Below, one piece after another: positions 1 to 6,151 of a DNA stretch of 7,666 bases; position 1 is the stretch's first letter, and every line of letters starts with the position of its first letter. The translations under genes were made by a program, and so were the position numbers. The notes beneath the pieces are model-generated. The model was given only the letters and a program-made list of their open reading frames with translations. It was not told the DNA's origin and did not search any database. The stretch is from NCBI GenBank assembly GCA_023432305.1, contig JAEYUT010000312.1, forward strand, positions 1 to 7,666, written 5' to 3'. Origin of the DNA: Actinomycetes bacterium. GTDB taxonomy: Bacteria > Actinomycetota > Actinomycetes > Actinomycetales > Microbacteriaceae.

Positions 1-1
1 C

Positions 2-142
2 ACCAAGGCGGTCGTCGGAGTACGGGATGAGACGCCCGCGTTCATGGACGATCTGCTGGGCGACTCGAACCTGTTCGCCGAGCTCAGCAAGGCGCTGCCG
101 GCGATGCTGTACGAGTTCCTGAAGGGCAACAAGCAGAACTGA
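2..142 (+). CDS. C-terminal end of an unidentified protein (partial)
   Basis: This is the 3' end of an open frame that enters from the left edge and stops at TGA 140-142, leaving 46 visible codons. The visible peptide begins TKAVVGVRDETPAF and ends LYEFLKGNKQN. It reads as a soluble, probably helical C-terminus with no membrane segment and no motif that I recognise. Codon use is strongly G/C at third positions, as in the downstream housekeeping genes. A strong intrinsic terminator begins 8 bases after the stop, which supports a real gene end here. I cannot name the family from this fragment; the upstream sequence is needed. Confidence 0.7.
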   Translation, partial: TKAVVGVRDETPAFMDDLLGDSNLFAELSKALPAMLYEFLKGNKQN

Positions 143-150
143 CGCCTCGT

Positions 151-190
151 GTGACGCCGACCGTGTTTTGCGGTCGGCGTCACCATTTTT
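151..190 (+). terminator. Strong rho-independent terminator
   Basis: A perfect 13-bp inverted repeat (GTGACGCCGACCG at 151-163 with CGGTCGGCGTCAC at 171-183) encloses a 7-base loop TGTTTTG. It is followed by CA and five T residues (186-190). It lies 8 bases after the stop of the partial gene and should end that transcript. It also insulates the mobile unit from upstream read-through. The T-run is only on the + strand side, so it is directional. Confidence 0.92.
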
Positions 191-306
191 CGGTGCATGC
201 CGCGCACAAGCGGTTACATGCAACGTTTCGCACCGCTCATCCCCCTCGATAGGGGCATTCTCGCTCCTCGCGCAACCGGCAGCCGGGCCATCTGCATAGA
301 GAGGGC

Positions 307-1353
307 ATGCGCGACAGCACACGGCACCGCCTTCGAATCACTCATGACATGCGCGCCCGGTGGGGCGAGCCGTACCGTCCTCGGCGGTTGGGGGAGATCG
401 GGCGGCGCGACCTCGTTCGAACCAGCCCCCGGTTCGCCGAGCGCATCGCGGGGGTGGGCGCGATGACGCTTGACGAGTTCACGCCCCGCCTTCCGGCGCA
501 CCGTTGGGCGAAGATCGGTCCGTTCGTCCGGGATGCGGCCGTCAGCGCAGCGCCGCAGACCCCGTACGCAGCGCACAAGCTCGCCGTCGCGCTGGTGTCC
601 TACGTGGACTGGGCCCACTTCTCGCAAGGCCTGCCTCTGGAGGCATCCCTCCTCTTCCGACAGGAAGTCATCGCGCGCTACATCGACGACAAGAGCCGCA
701 CGACCAAGCTCGCCGAAGGCACCCTTCGGAACTACCGTGCGATGTTGCACCGCGTGTCCGCGGCTCTGCTTCCGTCGGCCGCGCCGGCTCCGGTCGCACC
801 GCTGAACTCGCGCAGCCACGTCCCCCCATACACCGACAACGAAATCCGCATGGCCGTGGCATGGATGCGGGGGCAGCCCGGTGAGATCCGCCCCCGAAAG
901 GCCGCCGTGATGATGAGCCTGTGCCTGGGAGCGGGCCTGCGGTCCCGCGAAGTGGCCGAGCTGCGTGCGAAGGATGTACACATCGACGACGCGGGAGTGT
1001 TGATTCGACTGCCCGACCGGGACGTGCCAGTCGTCATGGAATGGGAATCTCCACTCCGACGAGTCATCGAGAACCTCGAGCCCGACGAGTATGTGTTCGG
1101 CGATCGCACTCGCGTCACCACCCGCAACCTGCTCTCGTCATTCGTCGACAACACCGCGGGAGACTTCCGTCCCCGCTCCGACAGGCTTCGGGCGACTTGG
1201 ATCGTCAATCACCTCTGCAACGGGATCGATCTGCGCACGCTCATGAAAGCCGCGGGCATCACGAAGTTCCTGAACTTGCACCGATACCTCGAGTACGTCC
1301 CCGAACCCGACCACGCGACCTACCGGAGTCGTCTCCGCGGGGAGGTGAGCTGA
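307..1353 (+). CDS. Tyrosine-recombinase-like protein with degenerate active site (mobile-element ORF1)
   Basis: This 348-aa protein looks like a tyrosine recombinase/integrase. Residues about 85-155 form a helical region like the SAM-like core-binding domain (YAAHKLAVALVSYVDW, then TLRNYRAMLHRV). Residues about 175-335 resemble the catalytic domain. GAGLRSREVAELR carries the first arginine (R212). The stretch from LRATW to GIDLR aligns without gaps to the XerC/XerD box II and supplies R295. HRYLEY supplies the candidate tyrosine Y327 (or Y330). The HxxR histidine is D292, the GH histidine before the tyrosine is I318, and no clear lysine stands in the beta-hairpin near 234-240. It may therefore be weakly active or act only in DNA binding. 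The ATG at 307 has a purine run (GAGAGGG) very close to it; ATG at 349 or 463 are alternatives. The stop overlaps the transposase start by one base. Confidence 0.8.
   Translation: MRDSTRHRLRITHDMRARWGEPYRPRRLGEIGRRDLVRTSPRFAERIAGVGAMTLDEFTPRLPAHRWAKIGPFVRDAAVSAAPQTPYAAHKLAVALVSYVDWAHFSQGLPLEASLLFRQEVIARYIDDKSRTTKLAEGTLRNYRAMLHRVSAALLPSAAPAPVAPLNSRSHVPPYTDNEIRMAVAWMRGQPGEIRPRKAAVMMSLCLGAGLRSREVAELRAKDVHIDDAGVLIRLPDRDVPVVMEWESPLRRVIENLEPDEYVFGDRTRVTTRNLLSSFVDNTAGDFRPRSDRLRATWIVNHLCNGIDLRTLMKAAGITKFLNLHRYLEYVPEPDHATYRSRLRGEVS
1341..1348 (+). promoter_or_regulatory. Ribosome binding site fixing the transposase start
   Basis: GGAGGTGA, an 8-base perfect match to the anti-Shine-Dalgarno complement, lies 4 bases before ATG 1353. 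It sits inside the last codons of the recombinase-like gene, and stop and start overlap as TGATG. This selects ATG 1353 over the long upstream extension of the same frame and points to translational coupling of the two proteins. Confidence 0.85.
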
Positions 1354-3137
1354 TGCGTGTCTACGTCCCCGAAGCAGAGGTCGACTTCGGTTACGACCGG
1401 GTCTTCGGCATCGCCAACCGCGCGAGCTTCGAGGCCAAGACTCTTTCGAAGGCCATCGGCAGCACGTACTTGCACGTCGCGGGGCGAATCGTTGACAACA
1501 GCGGTGTCATCGACCTACTCAATCGATGGTGGGAAGAAGATCACGCCGACCGAGGACCTGGAGGTCGTCCACGGTTCGTCGACGATCGACAAGCACTCGT
1601 GCTCGTGATAGCTCACGCCTTGGCTCGCCTGCCGCTCACATACCTCGAACTCGCTCAGACAGTCGAGAAGCGCCTCACCTGGAAACAAGCGAAGAAGTAC
1701 GGCCTCCCGTTCGACCAGAGCGCCAGCTGGTACGACCGGCTGTACCGCACCATGCGGAACATTCTCCGGGTGCTTGACCCGTACCCATACCCATATGACG
1801 ACGAGCGGCTACGGCGAACTGGTGACCCCCTCGCGAAGATCGGCCGTCGCCGCATCCTCACGGAGGACGAGCTCGCACAACTTCGAGCGTGGCGTGATCC
1901 GAGCGTGCAGGAACAGCGTCAGCAGCGCATCGACGAGTTCTGTCACGCGTTGGTCAGCTCCTCCATCAAGATGGCCGATCACTACACCCAGCACTGGCGA
2001 GGCAACACCGCCCTTGACGCCACCTACGTCAAGATTCGCGGAACGAAAGGTGTCCGGGACGCCCCGACGGGCTCCCGCCCTCGATGCGTCGACGTCGACG
2101 CTGGCTGGTATGTGCGCGACACGACCGACCACGCCGCGCCCGCCGGAAAAGCCCGCAGCGGCAAACACAAGCGCGAGTACGGGTACGAGCTGGAAGTCGT
2201 GTCGATGACCCGAAACCATCCCGACGACGACCCCGATTCGTTGCCATACCCGCTCTTGATGGTTGCCGTCGGCTTTCACCGACCCGGAGAGATCCGGCGC
2301 GACCCGTCCCGGATGTACACGGCGCTGGCGGCAGACGGACACCCACCCGCGCACGTAGCCGTAGACCGCGCGTACAGCTACCTGCAGACTCAAAACTTCG
2401 CGGGCCCCATCCGCGCCCTGGGTCACGAACTGGTGATCGACTACCAGAAGACCGACCTTGGGCTCCAAACGCACTACAAGGACTTCATCCTCGTCGACGG
2501 CACCTGGTACCTGAACGTCATGCCGAAGGACCTCGTCACCGCGACCCGCGACCGCATCGAAGGTCGCATCGATGATGAGGAGCTCGAAGACAAGCTTCAA
2601 GCTCGCACCAAGTACCAACTCAAGCGCAAGGGTCGCCCGGACGCCGACGGCTACCAGCGATTCCTGCTCCCCGATCCAGCTGGCTACATCCCCGCCGACG
2701 TGATCACGGGTGAGATCGTTGCCTATCCGGCAAGCAAGACCGTCACGATTCCTGCAATCGTCGACAAGAACGGGGCAGACAAGCACCGACAGCTGTACCC
2801 GTACAAGTCCGCCGCATGGGAGAAGTGGTACGGGCTGCGTGCCACCGTCGAGCACCAGAACGGCTTCATCAAGGCGGGCACGGTCTCCGACCTCGCCAAC
2901 GAGGATCTCCGCCAGGCCCGCGGCTATGCATTCCAGTACCTCGCCGCGACGGTCCTCGTCGTCAGCAGCAACGTCCGCAAGATCCGGACCTTCCTGAACG
3001 GCCTCGCGGGCCCCCGGAACCCCAAGTCGCCTGAACGCCCCCTCAAGCGCGCTGCACGTAGGACTTCACGCTCGACAGGACCGAGGCTCCGCGACTCTCT
3101 CGACCGCCGCACCACTCGGTACCCATCAAGAACGTGA
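1353..3137 (+). CDS. DDE transposase, IS4-clan (YREK motif)
   Basis: This 594-aa protein is a DDE/RNase-H-fold transposase. Residues about 30-145 form a helical N-terminal region likely to bind DNA. The first catalytic Asp is D222 in NTALDATYVK. The second is D338 in HVAVDRAYSYL, matching the DRGY-type motif. The Glu is E500 in the block from Y493 to K507, which reads YGLRATVEHQNGFIK and matches the IS4-clan signature Y-2-R-3-E-6-K exactly. About 160 residues separate D338 and E500, room for the beta-strand insertion domain typical of this clan. Residues about 545-594 form an Arg-rich basic tail. The catalytic triad and the reading frame are intact, so the enzyme may be active. The start at ATG 1353 is chosen for its excellent ribosome binding site and its overlap with the preceding stop. 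The exact IS family (IS4, IS1182, IS1634 or other) cannot be decided by eye. Confidence 0.9.
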   Translation: MRVYVPEAEVDFGYDRVFGIANRASFEAKTLSKAIGSTYLHVAGRIVDNSGVIDLLNRWWEEDHADRGPGGRPRFVDDRQALVLVIAHALARLPLTYLELAQTVEKRLTWKQAKKYGLPFDQSASWYDRLYRTMRNILRVLDPYPYPYDDERLRRTGDPLAKIGRRRILTEDELAQLRAWRDPSVQEQRQQRIDEFCHALVSSSIKMADHYTQHWRGNTALDATYVKIRGTKGVRDAPTGSRPRCVDVDAGWYVRDTTDHAAPAGKARSGKHKREYGYELEVVSMTRNHPDDDPDSLPYPLLMVAVGFHRPGEIRRDPSRMYTALAADGHPPAHVAVDRAYSYLQTQNFAGPIRALGHELVIDYQKTDLGLQTHYKDFILVDGTWYLNVMPKDLVTATRDRIEGRIDDEELEDKLQARTKYQLKRKGRPDADGYQRFLLPDPAGYIPADVITGEIVAYPASKTVTIPAIVDKNGADKHRQLYPYKSAAWEKWYGLRATVEHQNGFIKAGTVSDLANEDLRQARGYAFQYLAATVLVVSSNVRKIRTFLNGLAGPRNPKSPERPLKRAARRTSRSTGPRLRDSLDRRTTRYPSRT

Positions 3138-3152
3138 GCCACCTCGCCAGAC

Positions 3153-3176
3153 GCCCGGACGACGAGCCGGGCCTTT
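3153..3176 (+). terminator. Possible terminator after the transposase
   Basis: A GC-rich 6-bp stem (GCCCGG 3153-3158 with CCGGGC 3167-3172) with an 8-base loop is followed by TTT at 3174-3176. It lies 15 bases after the transposase stop. The short T-run is weak, but such structures are common as terminators in actinomycetes. Confidence 0.45.
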
Positions 3177-3285
3177 GGCATGCCCGAAAACGTCTGACCA
3201 GCACACCGACGAGCGATTTCGCCGCCCAAGCACGCTGCTCATCCGCGTCAGAACACGCTCGACGCCCAACTACCAGCCCACAACG

Positions 3286-3321
3286 ACGGAACGGCACCTC
3301 CCGGAGGAAATGCCGTTCCGT
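3286..3321. repeat. 11-bp inverted repeat (hairpin) between transposase and tRNA
   Basis: ACGGAACGGCA (3286-3296) pairs perfectly with TGCCGTTCCGT (3311-3321) across a 14-base loop. On the + strand it is followed by TTC, so it could be a second weak terminator for the mobile unit. On the - strand, read from the tRNA, there is no T-run. It could also be a structured end of the element. Confidence 0.6.
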
Positions 3322-3334
3322 TTCGCAAACTGCA

Positions 3335-3358
3335 TTCGTGGAGTTTCACGAACTCCAC
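3335..3358. repeat. Overlapping, mutually exclusive hairpins next to tRNA-Leu
   Basis: GTGGAGTT (3338-3345) pairs with AACTCCAC (3351-3358) over a 5-base loop. An alternative pairing joins TTCGTG (3335-3340) to CACGAA (3347-3352) over a 6-base loop. The two share bases and cannot form together. The site ends 5 bases from the tRNA 3' end, so it could help end the tRNA transcript or shape a recombination site; neither role is shown. Confidence 0.5.
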
Positions 3359-3363
3359 CTGTG

Positions 3364-3446
3364 TGCGCGAGGCGGGACTTGAACCCGCACGCCCTTGCGG
3401 GCACTGGCACCTGAAGCCAGCGCGTCTGCCATTTCGCCACTCGCGC
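3364..3446 (-). tRNA. tRNA-Leu(CAG)
   Basis: On the - strand a full cloverleaf can be drawn. The acceptor stem is GCGCGAG (5' end at 3446) paired with CTCGCGC. The anticodon arm is CTGGC-TTCAGGT-GCCAG, giving anticodon CAG, which decodes CUG leucine. A long class II variable arm (CCCGCAAGGGC) follows, then a T arm with loop TTCAAGT. The discriminator is A, as expected for leucine. The CCA end is not encoded; the bases after the discriminator read CAC. The length of 83 nt fits a class II tRNA. Its 3' end faces the mobile unit, and its 5' end faces the fhaA operon, which is transcribed divergently. Confidence 0.96.
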
Positions 3447-3672
3447 GTTGATCCGCCAGAGCAGATCAGCCTTCCGAGACTATCACGCGTCGCCCGCACC
3501 CCGGACCGCGCATCCGCCTGGGCATCCCACCCAGAGTGCGCACCAGCGCCCGCACCCGCAGCCCGGATGAACCGCCGATGCCCGCAGACTGAGGCCTCTC
3601 CCGGTCCAGGCGACTACGATTCAGAGAGTCCCGAGCACGCCAGAGCTCAGCCGCATGCCGAGAGGAGACCCC
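3447..3672. promoter_or_regulatory. Divergent intergenic region between tRNA-Leu and fhaA
   Basis: This 226-base gap should hold the promoters of the tRNA (leftward) and of the fha operon (rightward). For the operon, GACTACGAT (3612-3620) contains a TACGAT -10-like hexamer about 50 bases before the fhaA start; no good -35 is visible at the right distance. For the tRNA, GATAGT on the - strand (3479-3484) could be a -10 element, again with a poor -35. Both promoter calls are tentative. No coding region or convincing operator is visible. Confidence 0.35.
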
Positions 3673-4383
3673 TTGGGGATTCTCGACCAGTTCGAGAAGG
3701 GCTTGGAGCGCGTCGTCAACGGCGCCTTCGCCAGGGCCTTCAAGAGCGGGCTGCAGCCCCTCGAGGTGACGGCTGCATTGCGCCGCGAGCTCGACACGAA
3801 AGCCGCCGTCGTCTCGCGCGACCGCATCCTCGTGCCCAACCGATTCCGGGTGCGGCTCGCCCCCTCCGACTATTCGCGGATGACGGGGCTCGGACCTGCG
3901 CTCATCGACGAGTTCACCCAGCTTGTTCAGCAGCACGCGAACGCCCAGCGCTACTCCTTCGCCGGCGGCATCGACATCGCGCTCGAGAACGACCCGAACC
4001 TGGCGACGGGCGTCGTGCGCATCGACTCGGAGAATGTGGCCGGTGCGGTCGTGTGGACCCCGGTGCTCGACATCGCCGGGCGCCGCTACACGCTCACGAA
4101 GGGCCGCACCATCATCGGCCGCGGCAGCGACGCCGACATCACCCTCGACGACGCCGGCACCTCCCGGCAGCACATCGAGATCCTGTGGGACGGCACCCGC
4201 GCCCAGGTGACCGACCTCGGCTCCACCAACGGCTCCAAGCTCAACGGCCAGAAGGTCACCAAGGCGCTCCTCGAACCCGACTCGGTGATCGAGATCGGCC
4301 GCACCCGCATCGTGTTCCGCGTGCTCGCGCAGTCGGCCGATGTCGCCCCCGGCGGCAACGTGCGGCAGGATGGCACACGATGA
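3673..4383 (+). CDS. fhaA: FhaA: DUF3662 and FHA domain protein
   Basis: This is a cytoplasmic phosphothreonine-binding adaptor of the actinobacterial fha-pstP-rodA-pbpA-pkn cluster. In mycobacteria FhaA binds the phosphorylated pseudokinase region of MviN/MurJ and tempers peptidoglycan synthesis. Residues about 1-110 are the DUF3662 (FhaA N-terminal) domain, starting GILDQFEKGLERVVNGAFARAFK. Residues about 140-215 are an FHA domain with G149-R150, the S164-R165-x-H167 loop and the N186-G187 turn. I chose the TTG start at 3673 because GGAG (3664-3667) lies 5 bases upstream and the protein then begins M-GILD like its homologues. An ATG at 3655 would add six residues but has no ribosome binding site. 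At 236 aa it is far shorter than the mycobacterial protein (about 530 aa), having almost no linker between the domains. Its stop overlaps the fhaB start (ATGA). Confidence 0.93.
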   Translation: MGILDQFEKGLERVVNGAFARAFKSGLQPLEVTAALRRELDTKAAVVSRDRILVPNRFRVRLAPSDYSRMTGLGPALIDEFTQLVQQHANAQRYSFAGGIDIALENDPNLATGVVRIDSENVAGAVVWTPVLDIAGRRYTLTKGRTIIGRGSDADITLDDAGTSRQHIEILWDGTRAQVTDLGSTNGSKLNGQKVTKALLEPDSVIEIGRTRIVFRVLAQSADVAPGGNVRQDGTR

Positions 4384-4895
4384 GCGAACTGACCCTCCTC
4401 GTGCTGCGGATCGGCTTCCTGATCCTCATGTGGGCGTTCGTGTTCATGGTCGTCTACGCGCTGCGCTCCGACCTGTTCGGCAACCGCGCGCGCAAGGTGG
4501 CGCCCGCTCCGGAGATGTTCCCCGCAGCTCCTGCCCCCGCCGCCGCGCCCTCCGCACAGCTCAGCGAGCCCGTGCACCGCGCCCAGCCGCGCGCCGGCAC
4601 CGGCACACCCCGCCGCCTCGTCATCACCTCCGGCCCGAAGGAGGGCCTCGAGCTCGACCTCCCCGCCGAGCAGCTCACGATCGGCCGCTCCAGCGAATCC
4701 GGCCTCGTCATCCGCGACGACTACACCTCCACCCACCACGCCCGTCTCATGCTGTGGAACGACTCGTGGGTGATCCAGGATCTGGACTCCACCAACGGCA
4801 CCTTCCTCGACGGCACGCGCGTCTCCCTGCCGACCCCTGTTCCCGTGGGATCCACGGTGACGATCGGCACGACGAGCTTCGAGCTGCGGCGGTAG
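4380..4895 (+). CDS. fhaB: FhaB (FipA-like): membrane-anchored FHA domain protein
   Basis: This 171-aa protein has one N-terminal membrane helix (residues about 5-27), an Ala/Pro-rich linker (about 40-78) and a C-terminal FHA domain (about 80-170). Conserved FHA residues are visible: G102-R103, S117 with H120 in the YTSTHHA segment, and N139-G140 in DSTNGTF. The mycobacterial counterpart, FhaB/FipA, is a PknA target that links FtsZ to FtsQ at the septum; a similar phospho-dependent division role is inferred here. AGGA (4367-4370) precedes the ATG by 9 bases. The start overlaps the fhaA stop by four bases, and pstP begins 4 bases after its stop, so it is translated as part of the operon. Confidence 0.93.
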   Translation: MSELTLLVLRIGFLILMWAFVFMVVYALRSDLFGNRARKVAPAPEMFPAAPAPAAAPSAQLSEPVHRAQPRAGTGTPRRLVITSGPKEGLELDLPAEQLTIGRSSESGLVIRDDYTSTHHARLMLWNDSWVIQDLDSTNGTFLDGTRVSLPTPVPVGSTVTIGTTSFELRR

Positions 4896-4899
4896 GTCT

Positions 4900-6150
4900 G
4901 TGGCGACGATCCCCACAACCGCCGCCGTCTCGCACGTCGGCAAGGTGCGAGCGAACAACCAGGACTCCGGCTACATCGGTCGCCACCTGTACCTCGTCGC
5001 CGACGGCATGGGCGGTCACGCGGGCGGCGATGTCGCCTCCGCGATCGCCGCGCAGCGGATCGCCGAAGCCGACATCCTGTACCCCACGGCCGAGGATGCG
5101 GTCATGGCGCTGCAGTCGGCGCTCATCGCCGCGAACGGCCTGCTCGCCGAGACCGTGTTCGAGCACAACGAGCTCACCGGAATGGGCACCACGGTGTCCG
5201 CGATCGCGCGTGTCGGCGATCAGCTCGGCGTCGCGCACATCGGCGACTCGCGCATCTACCGCTTCCGCGATGGCGAGCTGAAGCAGATCACCACCGACCA
5301 CACCTTCGTGCAGCGCCTCGTGGAGTCGGGGCGCATCACTCCCGAGGAGGCGGCGGTTCATCCGCGGCGCGCGGTGCTCATGCGCGTCCTCGGCGATGTC
5401 GACGCGTCGCCCGAGATCGACAGCGGGGTCGTCGACACTCAGCCGGGCGACCGCTGGCTGCTGTGCTCCGATGGCCTCTCGGGCTACGTCAGCGACGAGA
5501 AGATGACGCAGATCCTCGCCACGATCCGCACTGCCCAGGGGGCTGCGGATCGTCTCGTCAAGGAGAGCCTCGACAACGGCGCCCCCGACAACGTCACCGT
5601 GGTCGTGGTCGACATCGACGACTCCGACGGCGCCTCCGGTGCCGAGCCGATGTTCGTCGGATCCGCTGCCCGCCCCCTCACCTTCGGTCAGCAGGAGGTG
5701 GAGGTGCGCAAGCCCATCCGCCTCCCCACGCTTCTGCTGCACCCCCTCAAGCCCTCGCCGCCCGAGGACGCCCACTTCGAGCCCGAGAGCGAGAGCTATC
5801 TCGACGAGCTCATCGAGGAGGACCGTCTGCGGGCGCTGCGCCGCAAGATCATGTGGGGTGTCGCCGTCACCCTCGCCGCCGCGGCGATCGTGCTCGCCGG
5901 CTACCTGGGGTATCGCTGGACCCAGACCCACTACTACGTGGGCGTCAGCAACGGCAACGTCGCCATCTACCAGGGCGTGCAGCAGTCGATCGGTCCGATC
6001 GAGCTCTCGAACGTCTACCAGACGACCGCGATCCGCATCGACGACCTGCCCGAGTTCCAACGCGAGCGCGTCCAGCAGACCATCAACGCCTCGAGCTTGA
6101 GGAACGCCTTCGAGATCGTCGACCGTCTCTCCGCATCGGCAGGTGGCTGA
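4900..6150 (+). CDS. pstP: PstP: PP2C-family Ser/Thr protein phosphatase
   Basis: This 416-aa membrane phosphatase removes phosphate from Ser/Thr on PknA, PknB and their substrates, opposing those kinases in the control of cell-wall growth and division. The PP2C catalytic domain spans residues about 5-240. Metal-binding motifs are intact: D22 (NNQD), D35-G36 (VADGMGGH), D191 (CSDGLSG) and D230 (GAPDNVTVVVVD), plus GDSR at 115-118. An acidic juxtamembrane linker (about 285-310) leads to one membrane helix (about 318-338) and a small extracytoplasmic domain of about 75 residues. The start is GTG at 4900, 4 bases after fhaB. The next in-frame Met lies inside the DGMGG motif and so cannot be the start. 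A purine-rich GGTAGG just upstream is a modest ribosome binding site. Order and topology match the mycobacterial locus. Confidence 0.95.
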   Translation: MATIPTTAAVSHVGKVRANNQDSGYIGRHLYLVADGMGGHAGGDVASAIAAQRIAEADILYPTAEDAVMALQSALIAANGLLAETVFEHNELTGMGTTVSAIARVGDQLGVAHIGDSRIYRFRDGELKQITTDHTFVQRLVESGRITPEEAAVHPRRAVLMRVLGDVDASPEIDSGVVDTQPGDRWLLCSDGLSGYVSDEKMTQILATIRTAQGAADRLVKESLDNGAPDNVTVVVVDIDDSDGASGAEPMFVGSAARPLTFGQQEVEVRKPIRLPTLLLHPLKPSPPEDAHFEPESESYLDELIEEDRLRALRRKIMWGVAVTLAAAAIVLAGYLGYRWTQTHYYVGVSNGNVAIYQGVQQSIGPIELSNVYQTTAIRIDDLPEFQRERVQQTINASSLRNAFEIVDRLSASAGG

Positions 6151-6151
6151 G

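Larger units (their letters stand above)
191..3337 (+). mobile_element. Two-gene mobile unit (tyrosine-recombinase-like protein + YREK DDE transposase), ends unresolved
   Basis: Two coupled + strand genes, a tyrosine-recombinase-like protein and a DDE transposase, occupy the gap between the upstream terminator and the tRNA-Leu gene. The given limits are only the maximal space available; the certain core is 307-3137. I searched 184-306 against 3138-3363 by eye for terminal repeats and found nothing convincing. The 9-base direct repeat CGTTTCGCA occurs at 224-232 and 3319-3327. A gapped inverted similarity of the form ATGCA..GTTT..GC occurs at 218-232 and 3324-3335. Either could be chance. Codons in this block use visibly more A/T in third positions than those of fhaA to pbpA, consistent with acquired DNA. 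The family is not settled: the transposase is of the IS4/IS1182/IS1634 type, but a recombinase partner is unusual for these. Confidence 0.7.

Noticed and set aside
141..154. CGCCTCG near the first terminator resembling the tRNA-Leu 3' end as a possible attachment-site copy
   Set aside because: Only 7 bases match and in inverted orientation relative to the tRNA, so it does not fit a tRNA-type direct-repeat attachment site.
242..255. CCCCT-CGAT-AGGGG palindrome before ORF1 as an operator
   Set aside because: It has only five base pairs per arm and no promoter could be placed around it.
303..310. GGGCATGC matching the reverse complement at 3177-3185 as a terminal inverted repeat
   Set aside because: The match is built around the palindrome GCATGC, is short, and starts at the ORF1 start codon, so chance is the simpler explanation.
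921..1352. Upstream extension of the transposase frame (144 extra codons)
   Set aside because: It lies wholly inside the recombinase-like gene in another frame, is Arg/Ser/Pro-rich nonsense, and ATG 1353 has a perfect ribosome binding site.
1809..2855. 348-codon open frame on the - strand
   Set aside because: Antisense to the transposase core that carries the D222, D338 and E500 motifs; no recognisable domain.
3363..4379. Open frame running through the tRNA complement and fhaA into fhaB
   Set aside because: The part before 4380 overlaps tRNA-Leu and fhaA out of frame and is Arg/His/Pro-rich. Only the part from ATG 4380 is fhaB.
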